In this document: positions 43,223 through 52,137 of the stretch, in pieces | Position numbering within the stretch: position 1 is the stretch's first letter | Layout of the letters: each line of letters starts with the position of its first letter | The notes under the pieces: model-generated | Seen by the model: only the letters and a program-made list of their open reading frames with translations | Told to the model about the DNA's origin: nothing | Database searches by the model: none | From: Bacillota bacterium | GTDB lineage: Bacteria; Bacillota; Clostridia; Christensenellales; SZUA-584 | Direction: 5' to 3' | Length of the DNA stretch: 64,000 nt | Assembly (NCBI GenBank): GCA_023406895.1 | Contig: JAEXTV010000024.1 | Location: 1 to 64,000 of the forward strand | Made by a program: the position numbers and the translations under genes

Positions 43223-44170
43223 ATGTATCTGGCAGGAATCGATCTTGGCGGCACAGGGATTAAGGCGGGTATTGTTGACGAAAACCTCTCCCTTGTTTGC
43301 AAAACCAGCATGCCCACAGGTGTGGAACGCGGCTATGTGCAGGTTATTAACGATATGGCCGGGGCCATCATCAGCCTCGCCGGGAAAAACGGTATACCGA
43401 TCGGGCAGATTGCGAGTATCGGCATCGGCATACCCGGGTTTGCGCGTAAAGGTATCGCGACAGCTGTGAACCTTTACTGGATCGATGTCCCGCTTGAAGC
43501 GGAAATGAAAAAGCATATCGACGTACCCGTGTTTGCGGATAACGATGCCACCGTGGCCGCTGTATACGAATACCATCTGGGTGCGCTCAAGGGCAGCGAT
43601 GTCGGCGTACTCCTAACGCTCGGCACCGGTCTTGGCAGCGGCATCATCATAAACGGCAAGCCGTTCAGCGGCGCACACGGCATGGGCGGCGAGCTCGGGC
43701 ATATCGAGATTGTACCAGACGGCGTTCCGTGCACATGCGGCAACAAAGGCTGCCTCGAAACGTACACCACGGCAACGGCATTGATTCGTCAGGGGCGGCG
43801 CTGCGTAATTGAGCGCCCCGAAAGCCGCCTGCATCACGTGACGGAAGGCGATCTGCATAAGGTGACCGCCAAGCTCGTACTGGACTGCGCCAAGGAAGGC
43901 GACCATATTGCGCTCGCGATTGTGGATGAGTATGTGAAGTACCTCGCGATGGGCATCGGTACCATCGAAAATATACTCGACCCTGATATCATCGCACTCG
44001 GAGGCGGTGTGTCGGGCGCGGGCGATTTTCTGCTGCAGCGCGTGATCAAAGCCAGCGAACATAAAGGTGTTTTTACGGGACAGAAGTATGCCGACATTAA
44101 GCTCGCGGTATCGGGCAACGATGCCGGTATCATCGGCGCGGCCATGCTTGGCGTATCGTCCGTAAAGTAA
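43223..44170 (+). CDS. ROK-family sugar kinase (probable glucokinase)
   Basis: A 315-aa kinase: DLGGTGIKAGIVDE phosphate loop, ADNDATVAAVYE, GTGLGSGIIINGKPFSGAHGMGGELGHIE-type glucose site (split by the ROK motif) and the zinc cluster CTCGNKGCLE. These fit glucose or N-acetylglucosamine/fructokinase activity; the ExGH motif (ELGHIEI) favours glucose-type sugars. GAGGAG precedes the ATG. It follows hprK by 45 nt and is likely part of the same transcript. Confidence 0.93.
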   Translation: MYLAGIDLGGTGIKAGIVDENLSLVCKTSMPTGVERGYVQVINDMAGAIISLAGKNGIPIGQIASIGIGIPGFARKGIATAVNLYWIDVPLEAEMKKHIDVPVFADNDATVAAVYEYHLGALKGSDVGVLLTLGTGLGSGIIINGKPFSGAHGMGGELGHIEIVPDGVPCTCGNKGCLETYTTATALIRQGRRCVIERPESRLHHVTEGDLHKVTAKLVLDCAKEGDHIALAIVDEYVKYLAMGIGTIENILDPDIIALGGGVSGAGDFLLQRVIKASEHKGVFTGQKYADIKLAVSGNDAGIIGAAMLGVSSVK

Positions 44171-44509
44171 GCGATTATGATTGTAATATTAAAGGCTTGC
44201 TGAATGTTTAAATGATGATTCGGTCCTCCGTCTGCATTGTAGATGCAGAAGCAGAGCCGGTTTGATGATAATCCCCTGCCATGCATGGGAGCTTGGCACG
44301 TCACGACGGGGACGCATTTCATGTCAAAATGTCTTTTGTATATTCTGTTGTCTTTTGTGAATGCTCACCGAAATCACTTTTAAATTTTGTCTGCATCGGC
44401 GGAGCCGTCTGGATATCTGAATATGGCGCGATAGAAAATGATCCTTCCTGGGTCTGCAATCCGAATGAATCGGCAATCACGCAAGTATAAATAAGCAAGA
44501 GGTGTCTGC
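44171..44509. other. Intergenic spacer
   Basis: A 339-bp stretch with a small hairpin (TGCATTGTAGATGCA, about 44234-44248) but no convincing gene, RNA or terminator. The only frame longer than 60 codons has no ribosome binding site. Confidence 0.5.
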
Positions 44510-45607
44510 ATGAAGCCTGTTGCTTATTTTTTATGCGCGTTGGCGCTGCTGCTCATTTGTCTCTCTCCGTGGCTGATACTCTCCTATTATGAAAAGCTGC
44601 CCCCGAAACCGTATTTTCAGGGCATCCTTTCGCTTTGGCATATTTCCGGCTGGCGTACCGGCGGTTCGTCGGGCGGAGCCTACCTGCAAAAGCGCATCAC
44701 ACAGTTTGAGGGGCAGAATCCGCATGTGTTCATTGAGCTGCGCACCTTGACGCCCGAGAAGGCGCTGCAGGCGCTGGAGGCCGGCGAGATGCCCGATATC
44801 GTCTCGTACCCTTACGGCACAGCTTTGGCGCTCGATTTCGCCAATCTCCCGGCTGAAACCACGATATTTGACGGGTTGCCCGATACCGCTTATCCGTATA
44901 TGTGCGGCGGCTACTGTCTGCTGGTTAATACCGACTTGCTTGCGGAAAAAGGCATTGATTTGCCGTCCGGGTGGGGCCTGCGACCGGAAGCGCTGCTATC
45001 TGCCGCTGAGACGGGCGTCTGCTTTGATTCAGAGCAAGGGTACACGGCGCTGCCCGCGTTGGCGGTTCACACCTACCCGGAGGCCGAAAAGCCGCAAGTG
45101 TCCACTTGGGGCGTGTCCGACCCGCCCGACGCGGCGCTGAACCTTCAAGCGGACTGGCAGGACGGGTTTGCGTCGTTCTGTGCCGGAGACAAGGCCATAC
45201 TGATCGCGTCTCACCGGCAGCTGTTTGAGGCGAGCGAATCGTTCACGCAGGGCGACGTGCCGCCCTTTACTGCGTATGCCATAGGCCCGTATACCGATAT
45301 GGTACAGATGATCGGCATCACACGCAGTGAAGACGCGCTGCGACAGTCGGCCGCCGAGAGCTTTCTTACCTACCTTTTAAGCGACAGCGCGCAAACCAAG
45401 CTGGAACCGCTCGGCGTTTTTCCCGTCAAGCCGAATCTTGAAATCTATGAGCAGAATGATATTTTGAAGAATATGTATGAGCAACTCAGCACGGGGGCCG
45501 CGCTCCCCCGCTCCGCCGATAAGAATACGCTTGACGAACTGGCCAAAGCCGCCTATGCAGGCGATACGCATTCTTTAGCGGAGCTGCGGCGGCTGCTTGG
45601 CGGCTAG
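44510..45607 (+). CDS. Extracellular solute-binding protein (family 1-like)
   Basis: 365 aa with an N-terminal membrane anchor or uncleaved signal (about 5-26) and no lipidation Cys. The rest has the outline of a family-1 binding protein: RITQFEGQNPHVFIELRTL, GEMPDIVSYP, CLLVNTDLLAEKGI and a C-terminal SAAESFLTYLLSDSAQ. No ABC permease accompanies it, so it may serve a distant importer or act as a sensor. GAGGTG lies 6 nt before the ATG. Confidence 0.8.
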   Translation: MKPVAYFLCALALLLICLSPWLILSYYEKLPPKPYFQGILSLWHISGWRTGGSSGGAYLQKRITQFEGQNPHVFIELRTLTPEKALQALEAGEMPDIVSYPYGTALALDFANLPAETTIFDGLPDTAYPYMCGGYCLLVNTDLLAEKGIDLPSGWGLRPEALLSAAETGVCFDSEQGYTALPALAVHTYPEAEKPQVSTWGVSDPPDAALNLQADWQDGFASFCAGDKAILIASHRQLFEASESFTQGDVPPFTAYAIGPYTDMVQMIGITRSEDALRQSAAESFLTYLLSDSAQTKLEPLGVFPVKPNLEIYEQNDILKNMYEQLSTGAALPRSADKNTLDELAKAAYAGDTHSLAELRRLLGG

Positions 45608-45914
45608 GATTATGCTTGTTGTTTTAATGCATTAATCTGCGGGTTGTTTCTGTACAAAGCAAGAATGTATCATATGTTCTGTCATGCCATTCTTCCAATT
45701 CACTTAGAGACATTTTTGCATCAATGCTGTCTTGTCCATTTGCATGACCAATCAAGCTTATTTTTGATTTAGATTGGGATGATTATCTCATAATCATTGG
45801 CAAATAATCGCAAAAGCCGCGCCTCATATGAGGTGCGGCTTTGCTTCGGGATCCCCGGGCAGCATCGCCGCCCGGGCCGGTGAATTCAAATATCATGCAT
45901 CTTGGGAAACTGTT
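45608..45914. other. Intergenic spacer with hairpins
   Basis: No gene; contains the terminator at 45809-45844 and a GC-rich hairpin CCCGGGC/GCCCGGG at 45855-45877. Confidence 0.5.
45809..45844 (-). terminator. Probable terminator of the first cell-wall hydrolase gene
   Basis: AAAGCCGC-CCTCA and TGAGG-GCGGCTTT arms (one bulged pair) form a long stem with the minus-strand tail TTTTGCGATTATTT. Confidence 0.68.
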
Positions 45915-47324
45915 TTATGCAGCCTGATCTGACACATAGACCGCGAGATAGTCCTCGAAGCCATAGGCTTTAATCAGCGCCGCAATGGTGTCCGGCGTCG
46001 CCACGCCATCTGCGGCTAATCCGTTTGTCTCCTGGAACAGCGTAATCGCGTTACGGGTTTTCTTATCAAAATGGCTGTTCTCATTCACATGGAACCCGAT
46101 TGCGTTGAGCATCTGCTGAATACGCAGCACACGCGCCGATGGGTTACACCCGTACTGGGCATACTTATACGTGCGTTCATACAGTTTCGGCGGAATGCCG
46201 TCGCCATTGAATCGCCCGCCATACGGATACAGGTAGAAACAATGGCCCTTGATTTGGGTGTAATAGTCGTTTCTGCCCCAGTCTTTGCCCGCCTTTGAAT
46301 GCGACTTAAAGAAATACACATTCTGCGGCAGCACCCAATACTCATCATCCAGCACCGCTCTCGCCGCTCGTTTTGCGGCGGGTGTCGGGCGTGTACGGCT
46401 CGAATAAGCAAACTGACCCGTTTTCACAGCCCTTGCGATCGTATCACCGAATTCCTCGGTGTTGAGCACCCGGTTCATCACCACATTGCCCACAGCGACC
46501 ATGCCCTCAAAGGTTTCGCCGCGTGCTTCGCTCGTAATGATTTGCGCAAGCAGATAAAGCTCGTCATCCGTGTACTCATACGAATTTGTGGAATAACCCA
46601 TGTCATCATAGTAACTGCCCGATTCGTCCACAAAGAACGAAACAAGTTCATCCACAGCCTTAGGCGTTGCCGCAAAATCCGGTGTCGGTGTCGGTTCGGG
46701 CGTCGGCTCCGGTGTTGACTCAGCCGCATCAATGATCGTCGCTGCCGTGTCCGTGGTGTCGTCAAACAACATGGATGTCACGGTGGGCGCATCGGGAATC
46801 TGCACCTGTTTTTCCTCCACATTGAGCAGAGACGTATCAATATTCAATTGTTCGATTCGCGGATTGTGCCTAATGACAACAGCCGGCTCCGCGACTTTTT
46901 CCGAGGCCGCATGGCCGCCTTCCGGCAGTACAAACACAAGCAGCCCAGCCGCAATGGCAAGACCCGTCACGGTGTATGCGGCAATCAGTTTAATGCGATG
47001 ACTTCTTCGTCTTGCAAGGTTTGTTTCCGTGATGTCCTTCACTTTAAGAAGTCTGTAAAACCTTTTTTTGAGTGTGAGCCGGTGGCTGTGATTTTTTCCG
47101 TGAAAACGGCGCACGCTGTCGGCTGCCACTCGTGTGACCTCTTCATCTGTCAATTTTTTCTTGGCGAGAATCGCCGGGGTCTCCTCCAGATACATGATAT
47201 CCGGTTCATCCGCTTTGGTCAGCTTTTTCACAGTCGCTGTCCGGCCGGTTTCCATCGGCCCGGCTTTTTCGTTTTGTAAATGAAAAAGCTTTCCCAGAGC
47301 ACGAATGCCCGTTTTAAATTTCAT
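45915..47324 (-). CDS. SleB-like cell-wall hydrolase with C-terminal peptidoglycan-binding domain, paralogue 1
   Basis: 469 aa: a long basic cytoplasmic N terminus (1-110), one membrane helix (112-132), a Pro/Thr-rich linker (TPEPTPEPTPTP), the Hydrolase_2 (SleB) domain with YYDDMGYSTNSYEY, catalytic-Glu segment TSEARGE, AVGNVVMNRVL and the GHCFY end, then a peptidoglycan-binding domain (YGCNPSARVLRIQQMLN...DGVATPDTIAALI). Likely a lytic transglycosylase or amidase acting on septal or side-wall peptidoglycan; the domain order is opposite to spore SleB. First of three paralogues with matched promoters. Confidence 0.9.
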   Translation of the reverse strand: MKFKTGIRALGKLFHLQNEKAGPMETGRTATVKKLTKADEPDIMYLEETPAILAKKKLTDEEVTRVAADSVRRFHGKNHSHRLTLKKRFYRLLKVKDITETNLARRRSHRIKLIAAYTVTGLAIAAGLLVFVLPEGGHAASEKVAEPAVVIRHNPRIEQLNIDTSLLNVEEKQVQIPDAPTVTSMLFDDTTDTAATIIDAAESTPEPTPEPTPTPDFAATPKAVDELVSFFVDESGSYYDDMGYSTNSYEYTDDELYLLAQIITSEARGETFEGMVAVGNVVMNRVLNTEEFGDTIARAVKTGQFAYSSRTRPTPAAKRAARAVLDDEYWVLPQNVYFFKSHSKAGKDWGRNDYYTQIKGHCFYLYPYGGRFNGDGIPPKLYERTYKYAQYGCNPSARVLRIQQMLNAIGFHVNENSHFDKKTRNAITLFQETNGLAADGVATPDTIAALIKAYGFEDYLAVYVSDQAA

Positions 47325-47374
47325 CTGTCTTTCAATCTCTCCCTTGTTATACTAACAATTTTCCCGCATGAGCC

Positions 47375-47427
47375 ATCATAACTGAGGTCTATCTGTTTGT
47401 CAATGGAATTTGTAATACTTTCGTAAT
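47375..47427 (-). promoter_or_regulatory. Promoter of hydrolase 1 with a WalR-like box
   Basis: On the minus strand TTGACA (47403-47398), 17 nt, TATGAT (47380-47375). Seven nt upstream of the -35 lies the direct repeat TGTAAT-N5-CGTAAT (47411-47427, plus-strand reading), matching the WalR consensus TGTWAH-N5-TGTWAH. Confidence 0.78.
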
Positions 47428-47517
47428 ATATATATGTATAGTTTTCAAAAATGACACAATTTATTCATATTCAAAGGGTAAGTAATAGTTTACTTAATTT
47501 TATAAAGATTTGATTTA

Positions 47518-47556
47518 ATAAAAAAAGAAGCGCTTATATTTGGCTTCTTTTTATTT
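47518..47556 (-). terminator. Terminator of hydrolase 2
   Basis: AAAGAAGC (47524-47531) pairs with GCTTCTTT (47543-47550) inside A/T tracts; the minus-strand tail is TTTTTTTATTAAAT. It lies 24 nt past the stop codon. Confidence 0.78.
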
Positions 47557-47579
47557 AAACAATAACGTTTTTCGGCTTA

Positions 47580-48824
47580 TCAGCCGTAATATCTGGCACA
47601 ATAGTTATCAAACCCAAAGGCATTGATCAGCGCCTTCACGGTATCCGTACCCGCAACGCCGTCAGCTCCCAGGCCCTGAGATGCCTGAAACTGCTTGAGC
47701 GCTTCCGTGGTTCCTTTACCGAAGACGCCGTCCGCCGAAACGCTGTATCCGAGAGCGCCCAGCATATACTGTAACCGCTTGACACGCTCCTGAGCTTTGC
47801 AGCCGTACTGTGCGTATTTATAGGTGCGGTCAAAAAGCTTTGGCGGAATGGATCCGTTGTTGTTTCGACCGCTAAGATTGTCTGTATAGAAACACTGGTC
47901 GCCTATCTTCTTGTAAAATTTATGGCTGCCCCAGTTCTCTCCTTCCGGTTTGCTCGAATTGAAGTTGTACGAGTTTTGCGGTACAACCCAATACTCGCTG
48001 TCCAGCACAGCGCTCGCCGCGTTCATGGAAGCCTGCGACCATGTACCGTCGGAATAGGGAAAAGCACTGGACCTGATCACCTGCTCAATTGATTGACCCG
48101 TACGCAGTACGCGATTCATCACCACATTTCCCACGGCAACCAAACCGTCAGTCGGCTGTCCCCGCGCTTCAATCTCGATGATCCTCGCAAGAAGTTTTAA
48201 GTCGTTCTCCGTATAGGCATATGAATTGCTTGAATAACCCATGTCGTTGTAGTAGGCATCCGCCTGTACCACAAAAGCGGCAGCCGCGTCGTCAATGCCC
48301 GCAGGCTTTTGGCCCATATCACCCGAAGCTTCCTGCGGCGGTGCTGTCAGCTGCGGCGTGGATTGCGGCTTGGGTGTTTTGGTCGGCTTCGGCGTTGCGG
48401 ATGGCTTTTCGTCCGGCTTCTCTGTCTTCTTGGGTGTCGGCTTCGGTGTCGGTTTCGGCGTTGGCTCGGGTGTTGCCATGATATCGGGCGGTGTCGTCGG
48501 TATCGGCGTCACATCCGGCGGTGTCGTCGGTATTGGTGTGGGAGCGGGCGTCGACATAGCGTCTTGCTGTGTATCCTCCGGTTTCGGCGCAGCCTTGCCG
48601 CCTCCGGCCAGTACCACGGTCATCAAAACGGCAACCACAACAAAACCCACGGCAGCGTACATGGCCAATCGGCGTGTGCGCCCGGATTTGGGCCTCTTCT
48701 GCAGGCTTGTCTTAAAACTGCGGAAAAACAAAATCAGCTTAGCAAGAAGCTTTAACAACAGCCCATTTTTCGAGCTGCGGCTTTTGTATGATCGCCCGGG
48801 AAAAGATTTGCCGTTTTTATTCAT
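47580..48824 (-). CDS. SleB-like cell-wall hydrolase, paralogue 2
   Basis: 414 aa: short basic N terminus, one membrane helix (about 55-75), a very Pro/Thr/Lys-rich linker with PTPKPTPKPTPKK-type repeats (about 82-168), the Hydrolase_2 domain (DMGYSSNSYAYTENDLKLLARIIEIEARGQ, VGNVVMNRVL, GDQCFY) and a C-terminal peptidoglycan-binding domain. The catalytic-region motif reads EARGQ instead of EARGE. I chose the ATG at 48824 because AAGGAG lies 6 nt before it; the ATG at 48830 sits on top of that site. Confidence 0.9.
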   Translation of the reverse strand: MNKNGKSFPGRSYKSRSSKNGLLLKLLAKLILFFRSFKTSLQKRPKSGRTRRLAMYAAVGFVVVAVLMTVVLAGGGKAAPKPEDTQQDAMSTPAPTPIPTTPPDVTPIPTTPPDIMATPEPTPKPTPKPTPKKTEKPDEKPSATPKPTKTPKPQSTPQLTAPPQEASGDMGQKPAGIDDAAAAFVVQADAYYNDMGYSSNSYAYTENDLKLLARIIEIEARGQPTDGLVAVGNVVMNRVLRTGQSIEQVIRSSAFPYSDGTWSQASMNAASAVLDSEYWVVPQNSYNFNSSKPEGENWGSHKFYKKIGDQCFYTDNLSGRNNNGSIPPKLFDRTYKYAQYGCKAQERVKRLQYMLGALGYSVSADGVFGKGTTEALKQFQASQGLGADGVAGTDTVKALINAFGFDNYCARYYG

Positions 48825-48859
48825 GCACATCTCCTTGCTTTTTCCTATGCCGCATGGTC

Positions 48860-48912
48860 ATTATAACCCGAGTTACGCGGGTTTGTAAACTTATTTGTAA
48901 TATATTCGTAAT
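48860..48912 (-). promoter_or_regulatory. Promoter of hydrolase 2 with a WalR-like box
   Basis: On the minus strand TTTACA (48889-48884), 18 nt, TATAAT (48865-48860). Six nt upstream of the -35 lies TGTAAT-N5-CGTAAT (48896-48912, plus-strand reading), and the -35 itself (TGTAAA on the plus strand) gives a third half-site in register. Confidence 0.78.
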
Positions 48913-49297
48913 ATTTGTCGATCAGTGATCGGCAACGCATGAAGTTTAAAACAACGGGCTGTAATAAAATGAGTATATTGCTGAAAAAAGCTCGAAACTG
49001 ATCACCGCGCAGTGGTAAGGAATCCCTTTCTCCTGCAACGGCAGGACATTCATCCGTTTCAGCCGCTGCAATCGGCGGCAGGTTTCATCGCTATAAATGA
49101 CAAGCTTGCACGAATGAGCATCTCGAAAGTGATAAGTGATGCCGATGCGCATCCTGTGAAGATTCTGTTTCGCTTATCGCCTTGATTCATCTTCTATCAT
49201 GCAGTGAAGATCAGTGAGTTTCTTTCATTATAATAATGACATGACAACTGTCGGCATAGGCCGCCCAGTGAGTCAAAACATCGAAGTCTATCTGCAC
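48913..49297. other. Intergenic spacer
   Basis: About 385 bases with no supported gene. A 68-codon frame on the minus strand (48946-49152) has no family resemblance and no strong ribosome binding site. Confidence 0.45.
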
Positions 49298-49657
49298 TCA
49301 TTCGATAACCGTATGTCTGTGGTTTTTGAGTGCATCGATTGACCGTTGTATATTCTCTTCCTTCACAAGCACATAATCCGTTTCATAGGTGGACACCGCA
49401 AACAGGCTGATGCCTTCATCGGCCAGTATCTTTGATATATGCGCCATGATACCCACCAGTGAAAAATCGAGCGGTCCTTTGATGCGCAGCGCGCGCCAAC
49501 CCGTTTCCGCTTTGCATCCCAGCGGTGCTTTGTCTTCCTCGCACACGAGCGACACTTCCCCGCCGCTCATGGTGAGCGAAACGAATTCACCTTGTGGCAG
49601 CACGGGTTTATCGAGCGCACACACGGCGAATCGCCCTGTAAGCAATTCAAGCTCCAT
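49298..49657 (-). CDS. ACT-domain protein
   Basis: 119 aa with two half-ACT-like units; the C-terminal one is clear (DFSLVGIMAHISKILADEGISLFAVSTYETDYVLV), including the ligand-loop region. Of the group annotated as ACT_7 or aspartate-kinase-like ACT proteins with no catalytic domain; they probably bind an amino acid or nucleotide and regulate something unknown. GGAG lies 6 nt before the ATG at 49657. Single gene between two hydrolase genes. Confidence 0.85.
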   Translation of the reverse strand: MELELLTGRFAVCALDKPVLPQGEFVSLTMSGGEVSLVCEEDKAPLGCKAETGWRALRIKGPLDFSLVGIMAHISKILADEGISLFAVSTYETDYVLVKEENIQRSIDALKNHRHTVIE

Positions 49658-49987
49658 CATATTCTCCCATTCTCTATCATTTTAATTAGTCATATTTGAG
49701 TAACGTATCACTATCAAAAGCATGCCAAGTCGTCAGCCTTTAGGCGACGGTTTTTGTTGCTCATAGAGAGCTAATCAAGCGTGTATTTACAGCTTTCTCT
49801 AAAGAGAAAGCTGTTGCCAATCAGGCGACTGTTGCGGTCTTTAATTAACGGCTTACCTTATCCGTACCACAACTTTTTTCGAATGCAATTATATCCTTAG
49901 ACGAGGAGCTTCTTTAGAATTTTATAAACAATAAAACGGGAGCAACAGTGTTGCCCCCGGATTCATACAGGTCTAAAAACACATTAT
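49658..49987. other. Intergenic spacer with palindrome
   Basis: Contains the near-perfect palindrome AGCTTTCTCT..AGAGAAAGCT (49791-49812), followed by GCCAATCAGGCGACTG, a motif echoed at 53847-53865, and the terminator at 49928-49960. No gene. Confidence 0.5.
49928..49960 (-). terminator. Terminator of hydrolase 3
   Basis: CGGGAGCAAC (49937-49946) pairs with GTTGCCCCCG (49950-49959), with the minus-strand tail TTTTATTGTTT. Confidence 0.8.
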
Positions 49988-51517
49988 CTACTCGCCTTTG
50001 GCCAGAAACTGCTGATAATAGTTGGTAACACCGAAGGTATCAATCAGTTTCTCCACGGTAGCCGGGCCCGCAATACCGTCCGCTTCCATGCCGTATTTGC
50101 TCTGGAACTCCTTGAGCGCGTCCACTGAGTCTTTTCCGAAATAACCATCCGCTTTCACATCGTAGCCGAGCTTGTTGAGCATATACTGTATGCGTTTCAC
50201 ACGCGCCTCCGGCTTACAGCCATACTGCGCGTATTTATATGTTCTGTCGAAAAGTTTGGGCGGTGCTTCCCCGCCGCGGTGCCGTCCGCCGTAGCTGTGC
50301 GAATAGAAGCAGTGACCGCCGATTTTGGTATAGAACTTGTGGCTGCCCCAATCGCTTCCGGATGGCGCGCCCGAACGGAAATAATACACATCCTGCGCGA
50401 TCACCCAAACCTCATCCTGCAGCACATACCGCGCGGCCTTTTTCGCACCCGAGGTCGGCTTCACATTCGGATTATACGCGAATTGCCCCGGTGCCGTAAT
50501 GACATCCTTCACAGAATTCGGGAATTTGTAACGGTTCAGCACACGGTTCATCACCACATTCCCCACAGCAATCATGCCGGTGCGCGACTCACCGCGGGCT
50601 TCGCTCGTGATGATCTGAGCGAGTATATACACATCGTCTTCGGTATAATCATAGTGATTCGACGAGTAGCCCATATCATTGTAATACTTGTCAGCCTCGA
50701 CAATAAAATCTTTCACGCAGTTTTCAATTGTCACCGGCGGCGGAGTCGGGTCAGGGTTGGTCGTGGGTATGGGTGTCGGTTCTTCCGTCGGTTCCACTGT
50801 CGGTTCCACTGTCGGCTCTATGGTGGGCTCTAAGCTTTCCACCGGCGTTTGTGCCTCACCCTCCGTTGCCATCAAACCATTCACGCTGACTTCCGGTTCA
50901 TTTGTAGCCGAGGCTGCCGGAGTCTCCTGCACGGTCGGCGCTGCCTGATTACCGCCGCGGATTGTGATATCATCCGCTGCGGCAACTTCGAGCCCGCTGC
51001 TTGCGCTCGGGCTTGAATCAACCGTGGATGCAGCTTTCCCGCCCGGCACGAGCACCACCACAAGCAGCACGGTGGCCACAGCGATGCCTGTCCCAATGTA
51101 AGCCAGCAGCATCCGCCTGCGGCGCTGCCTCTTGGTCACGCGCTTATGGTTCATCGCAAAATCCAGCGCGGCGCTTTCTTTTGTTCGTTTACCCGTCACG
51201 GTGTCCTTGACCACGCGCAGTTTAGACGCGAATGATGCCTTGCTGCTCCGGTGACGGCGGCTCATGTTGAGGCTGCCCGCAACTGGTTTGGAGGGTTTTG
51301 CTGTCTTGGCCCGATGCCCAAATTCAGCATCATCAAAAGAACCGGCTGCCGAAGTCGGTATGTCTTTCAAATAATCAGAATCGTCCACAGCCGGTATGAT
51401 CACCGGCGCACCCTGCATTTCATTGTCTTCAAAATCGGGAATTGCAATCCGGCGCGTCGGAACAGGCGGTTGTTTCTTGTTTTTCAGTTTTTCAAGAATG
51501 CCGGGATGTTTGCCCAT
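49988..51517 (-). CDS. SleB-like cell-wall hydrolase, paralogue 3
   Basis: 509 aa, the longest of the three. Cytoplasmic N terminus of about 135 basic residues, one membrane helix (about 136-158), a linker with PTVEPTVEPTEEPTPIPTT-type repeats, the Hydrolase_2 domain (DMGYSSNHYDYTEDDVYILAQIITSEARGES, GMIAVGNVVMNRVL, GGHCFY) and a C-terminal peptidoglycan-binding domain (YMLNKLGYDVKADGYFGKDSVDAL). AAGGAG lies 8 nt upstream of the ATG. Together with paralogues 1 and 2 it forms a hydrolase cluster with common promoter design. Confidence 0.91.
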   Translation of the reverse strand: MGKHPGILEKLKNKKQPPVPTRRIAIPDFEDNEMQGAPVIIPAVDDSDYLKDIPTSAAGSFDDAEFGHRAKTAKPSKPVAGSLNMSRRHRSSKASFASKLRVVKDTVTGKRTKESAALDFAMNHKRVTKRQRRRRMLLAYIGTGIAVATVLLVVVLVPGGKAASTVDSSPSASSGLEVAAADDITIRGGNQAAPTVQETPAASATNEPEVSVNGLMATEGEAQTPVESLEPTIEPTVEPTVEPTEEPTPIPTTNPDPTPPPVTIENCVKDFIVEADKYYNDMGYSSNHYDYTEDDVYILAQIITSEARGESRTGMIAVGNVVMNRVLNRYKFPNSVKDVITAPGQFAYNPNVKPTSGAKKAARYVLQDEVWVIAQDVYYFRSGAPSGSDWGSHKFYTKIGGHCFYSHSYGGRHRGGEAPPKLFDRTYKYAQYGCKPEARVKRIQYMLNKLGYDVKADGYFGKDSVDALKEFQSKYGMEADGIAGPATVEKLIDTFGVTNYYQQFLAKGE

Positions 51518-51558
51518 TATGCACTCTCCTTATCAAAAGGATACGTATTCCCACAGTC

Positions 51559-51610
51559 ATCATAGCTTAAAAAATTCATCATGTCAATATTTCCGTAACA
51601 TTTTTGTAAC
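51559..51610 (-). promoter_or_regulatory. Promoter of hydrolase 3 with a WalR-like box
   Basis: On the minus strand TTGACA (51587-51582), 17 nt, TATGAT (51564-51559). Six nt upstream of the -35 lies CGTAAC-N5-TGTAAC (51594-51610, plus-strand reading). Confidence 0.78.
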
Positions 51611-51634
51611 ATTTAGCCATTTACAGCGCTAAAT

Positions 51635-52123
51635 CTACATAAATTTGTCCAACTGTTCCTGTAAATATGGCGTCGACGCGGTTTGACCCGGTGCAGCGCC
51701 ATGCAGCTGAATAACGCGGTTCACCGCAGCGCCGCGTTTTACCAGCCGACCGATCAGCTTTTGCAGCCCCTTTGACGGAGCGGGATTGGGGTCGGCCTGA
51801 ACCGTGAAAAACACGATCTGCTTACCCGCCGCGTTTAGATGACTTAAAAAAGTGTTGACTGCGGGCACGGTGCGCGAGGCCCATATGGGTGATCCGATAT
51901 AGATTGTCGCGTACTCATCCAGCAGGCTCGCCGGATTGCTTTTGAGACGGCTCTTCGTCCCGGTCATTGCGCCGAACCCGCCCGCCATAAACAATAAAAA
52001 CTTTCCTTTTCTTTTCTTAACCTCTTCAAGCTCAAAAATCTGTGCACCAAGGCGTTGGGCAATGAGTGTCGCGGCCTCTCTCGTGCTGCCGTTTAATGAA
52101 TAATAAACAACCGCTGTTGTCAT
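51635..52123 (-). CDS. Flavodoxin-family protein
   Basis: A 162-aa flavodoxin-fold protein. The phosphate-binding start VVYYSLNGSTREAA and the segment YIGSPIWASRTVPAVNTFL resemble flavodoxin-like electron carriers or protoporphyrinogen/NAD(P)H oxidoreductases of this fold. FMN is the expected cofactor. GGGAGGGAG precedes the ATG. It is encoded 14 nt after a TetR regulator and is probably its target. Confidence 0.87.
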   Translation of the reverse strand: MTTAVVYYSLNGSTREAATLIAQRLGAQIFELEEVKKRKGKFLLFMAGGFGAMTGTKSRLKSNPASLLDEYATIYIGSPIWASRTVPAVNTFLSHLNAAGKQIVFFTVQADPNPAPSKGLQKLIGRLVKRGAAVNRVIQLHGAAPGQTASTPYLQEQLDKFM

Positions 52124-52137
52124 GGACTCCCTCCCTA

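Noticed and set aside
48946..49152. 68-codon minus-strand frame between hydrolase 2 and the ACT gene
   Set aside because: No recognisable features and no convincing start; random frame length at this composition.
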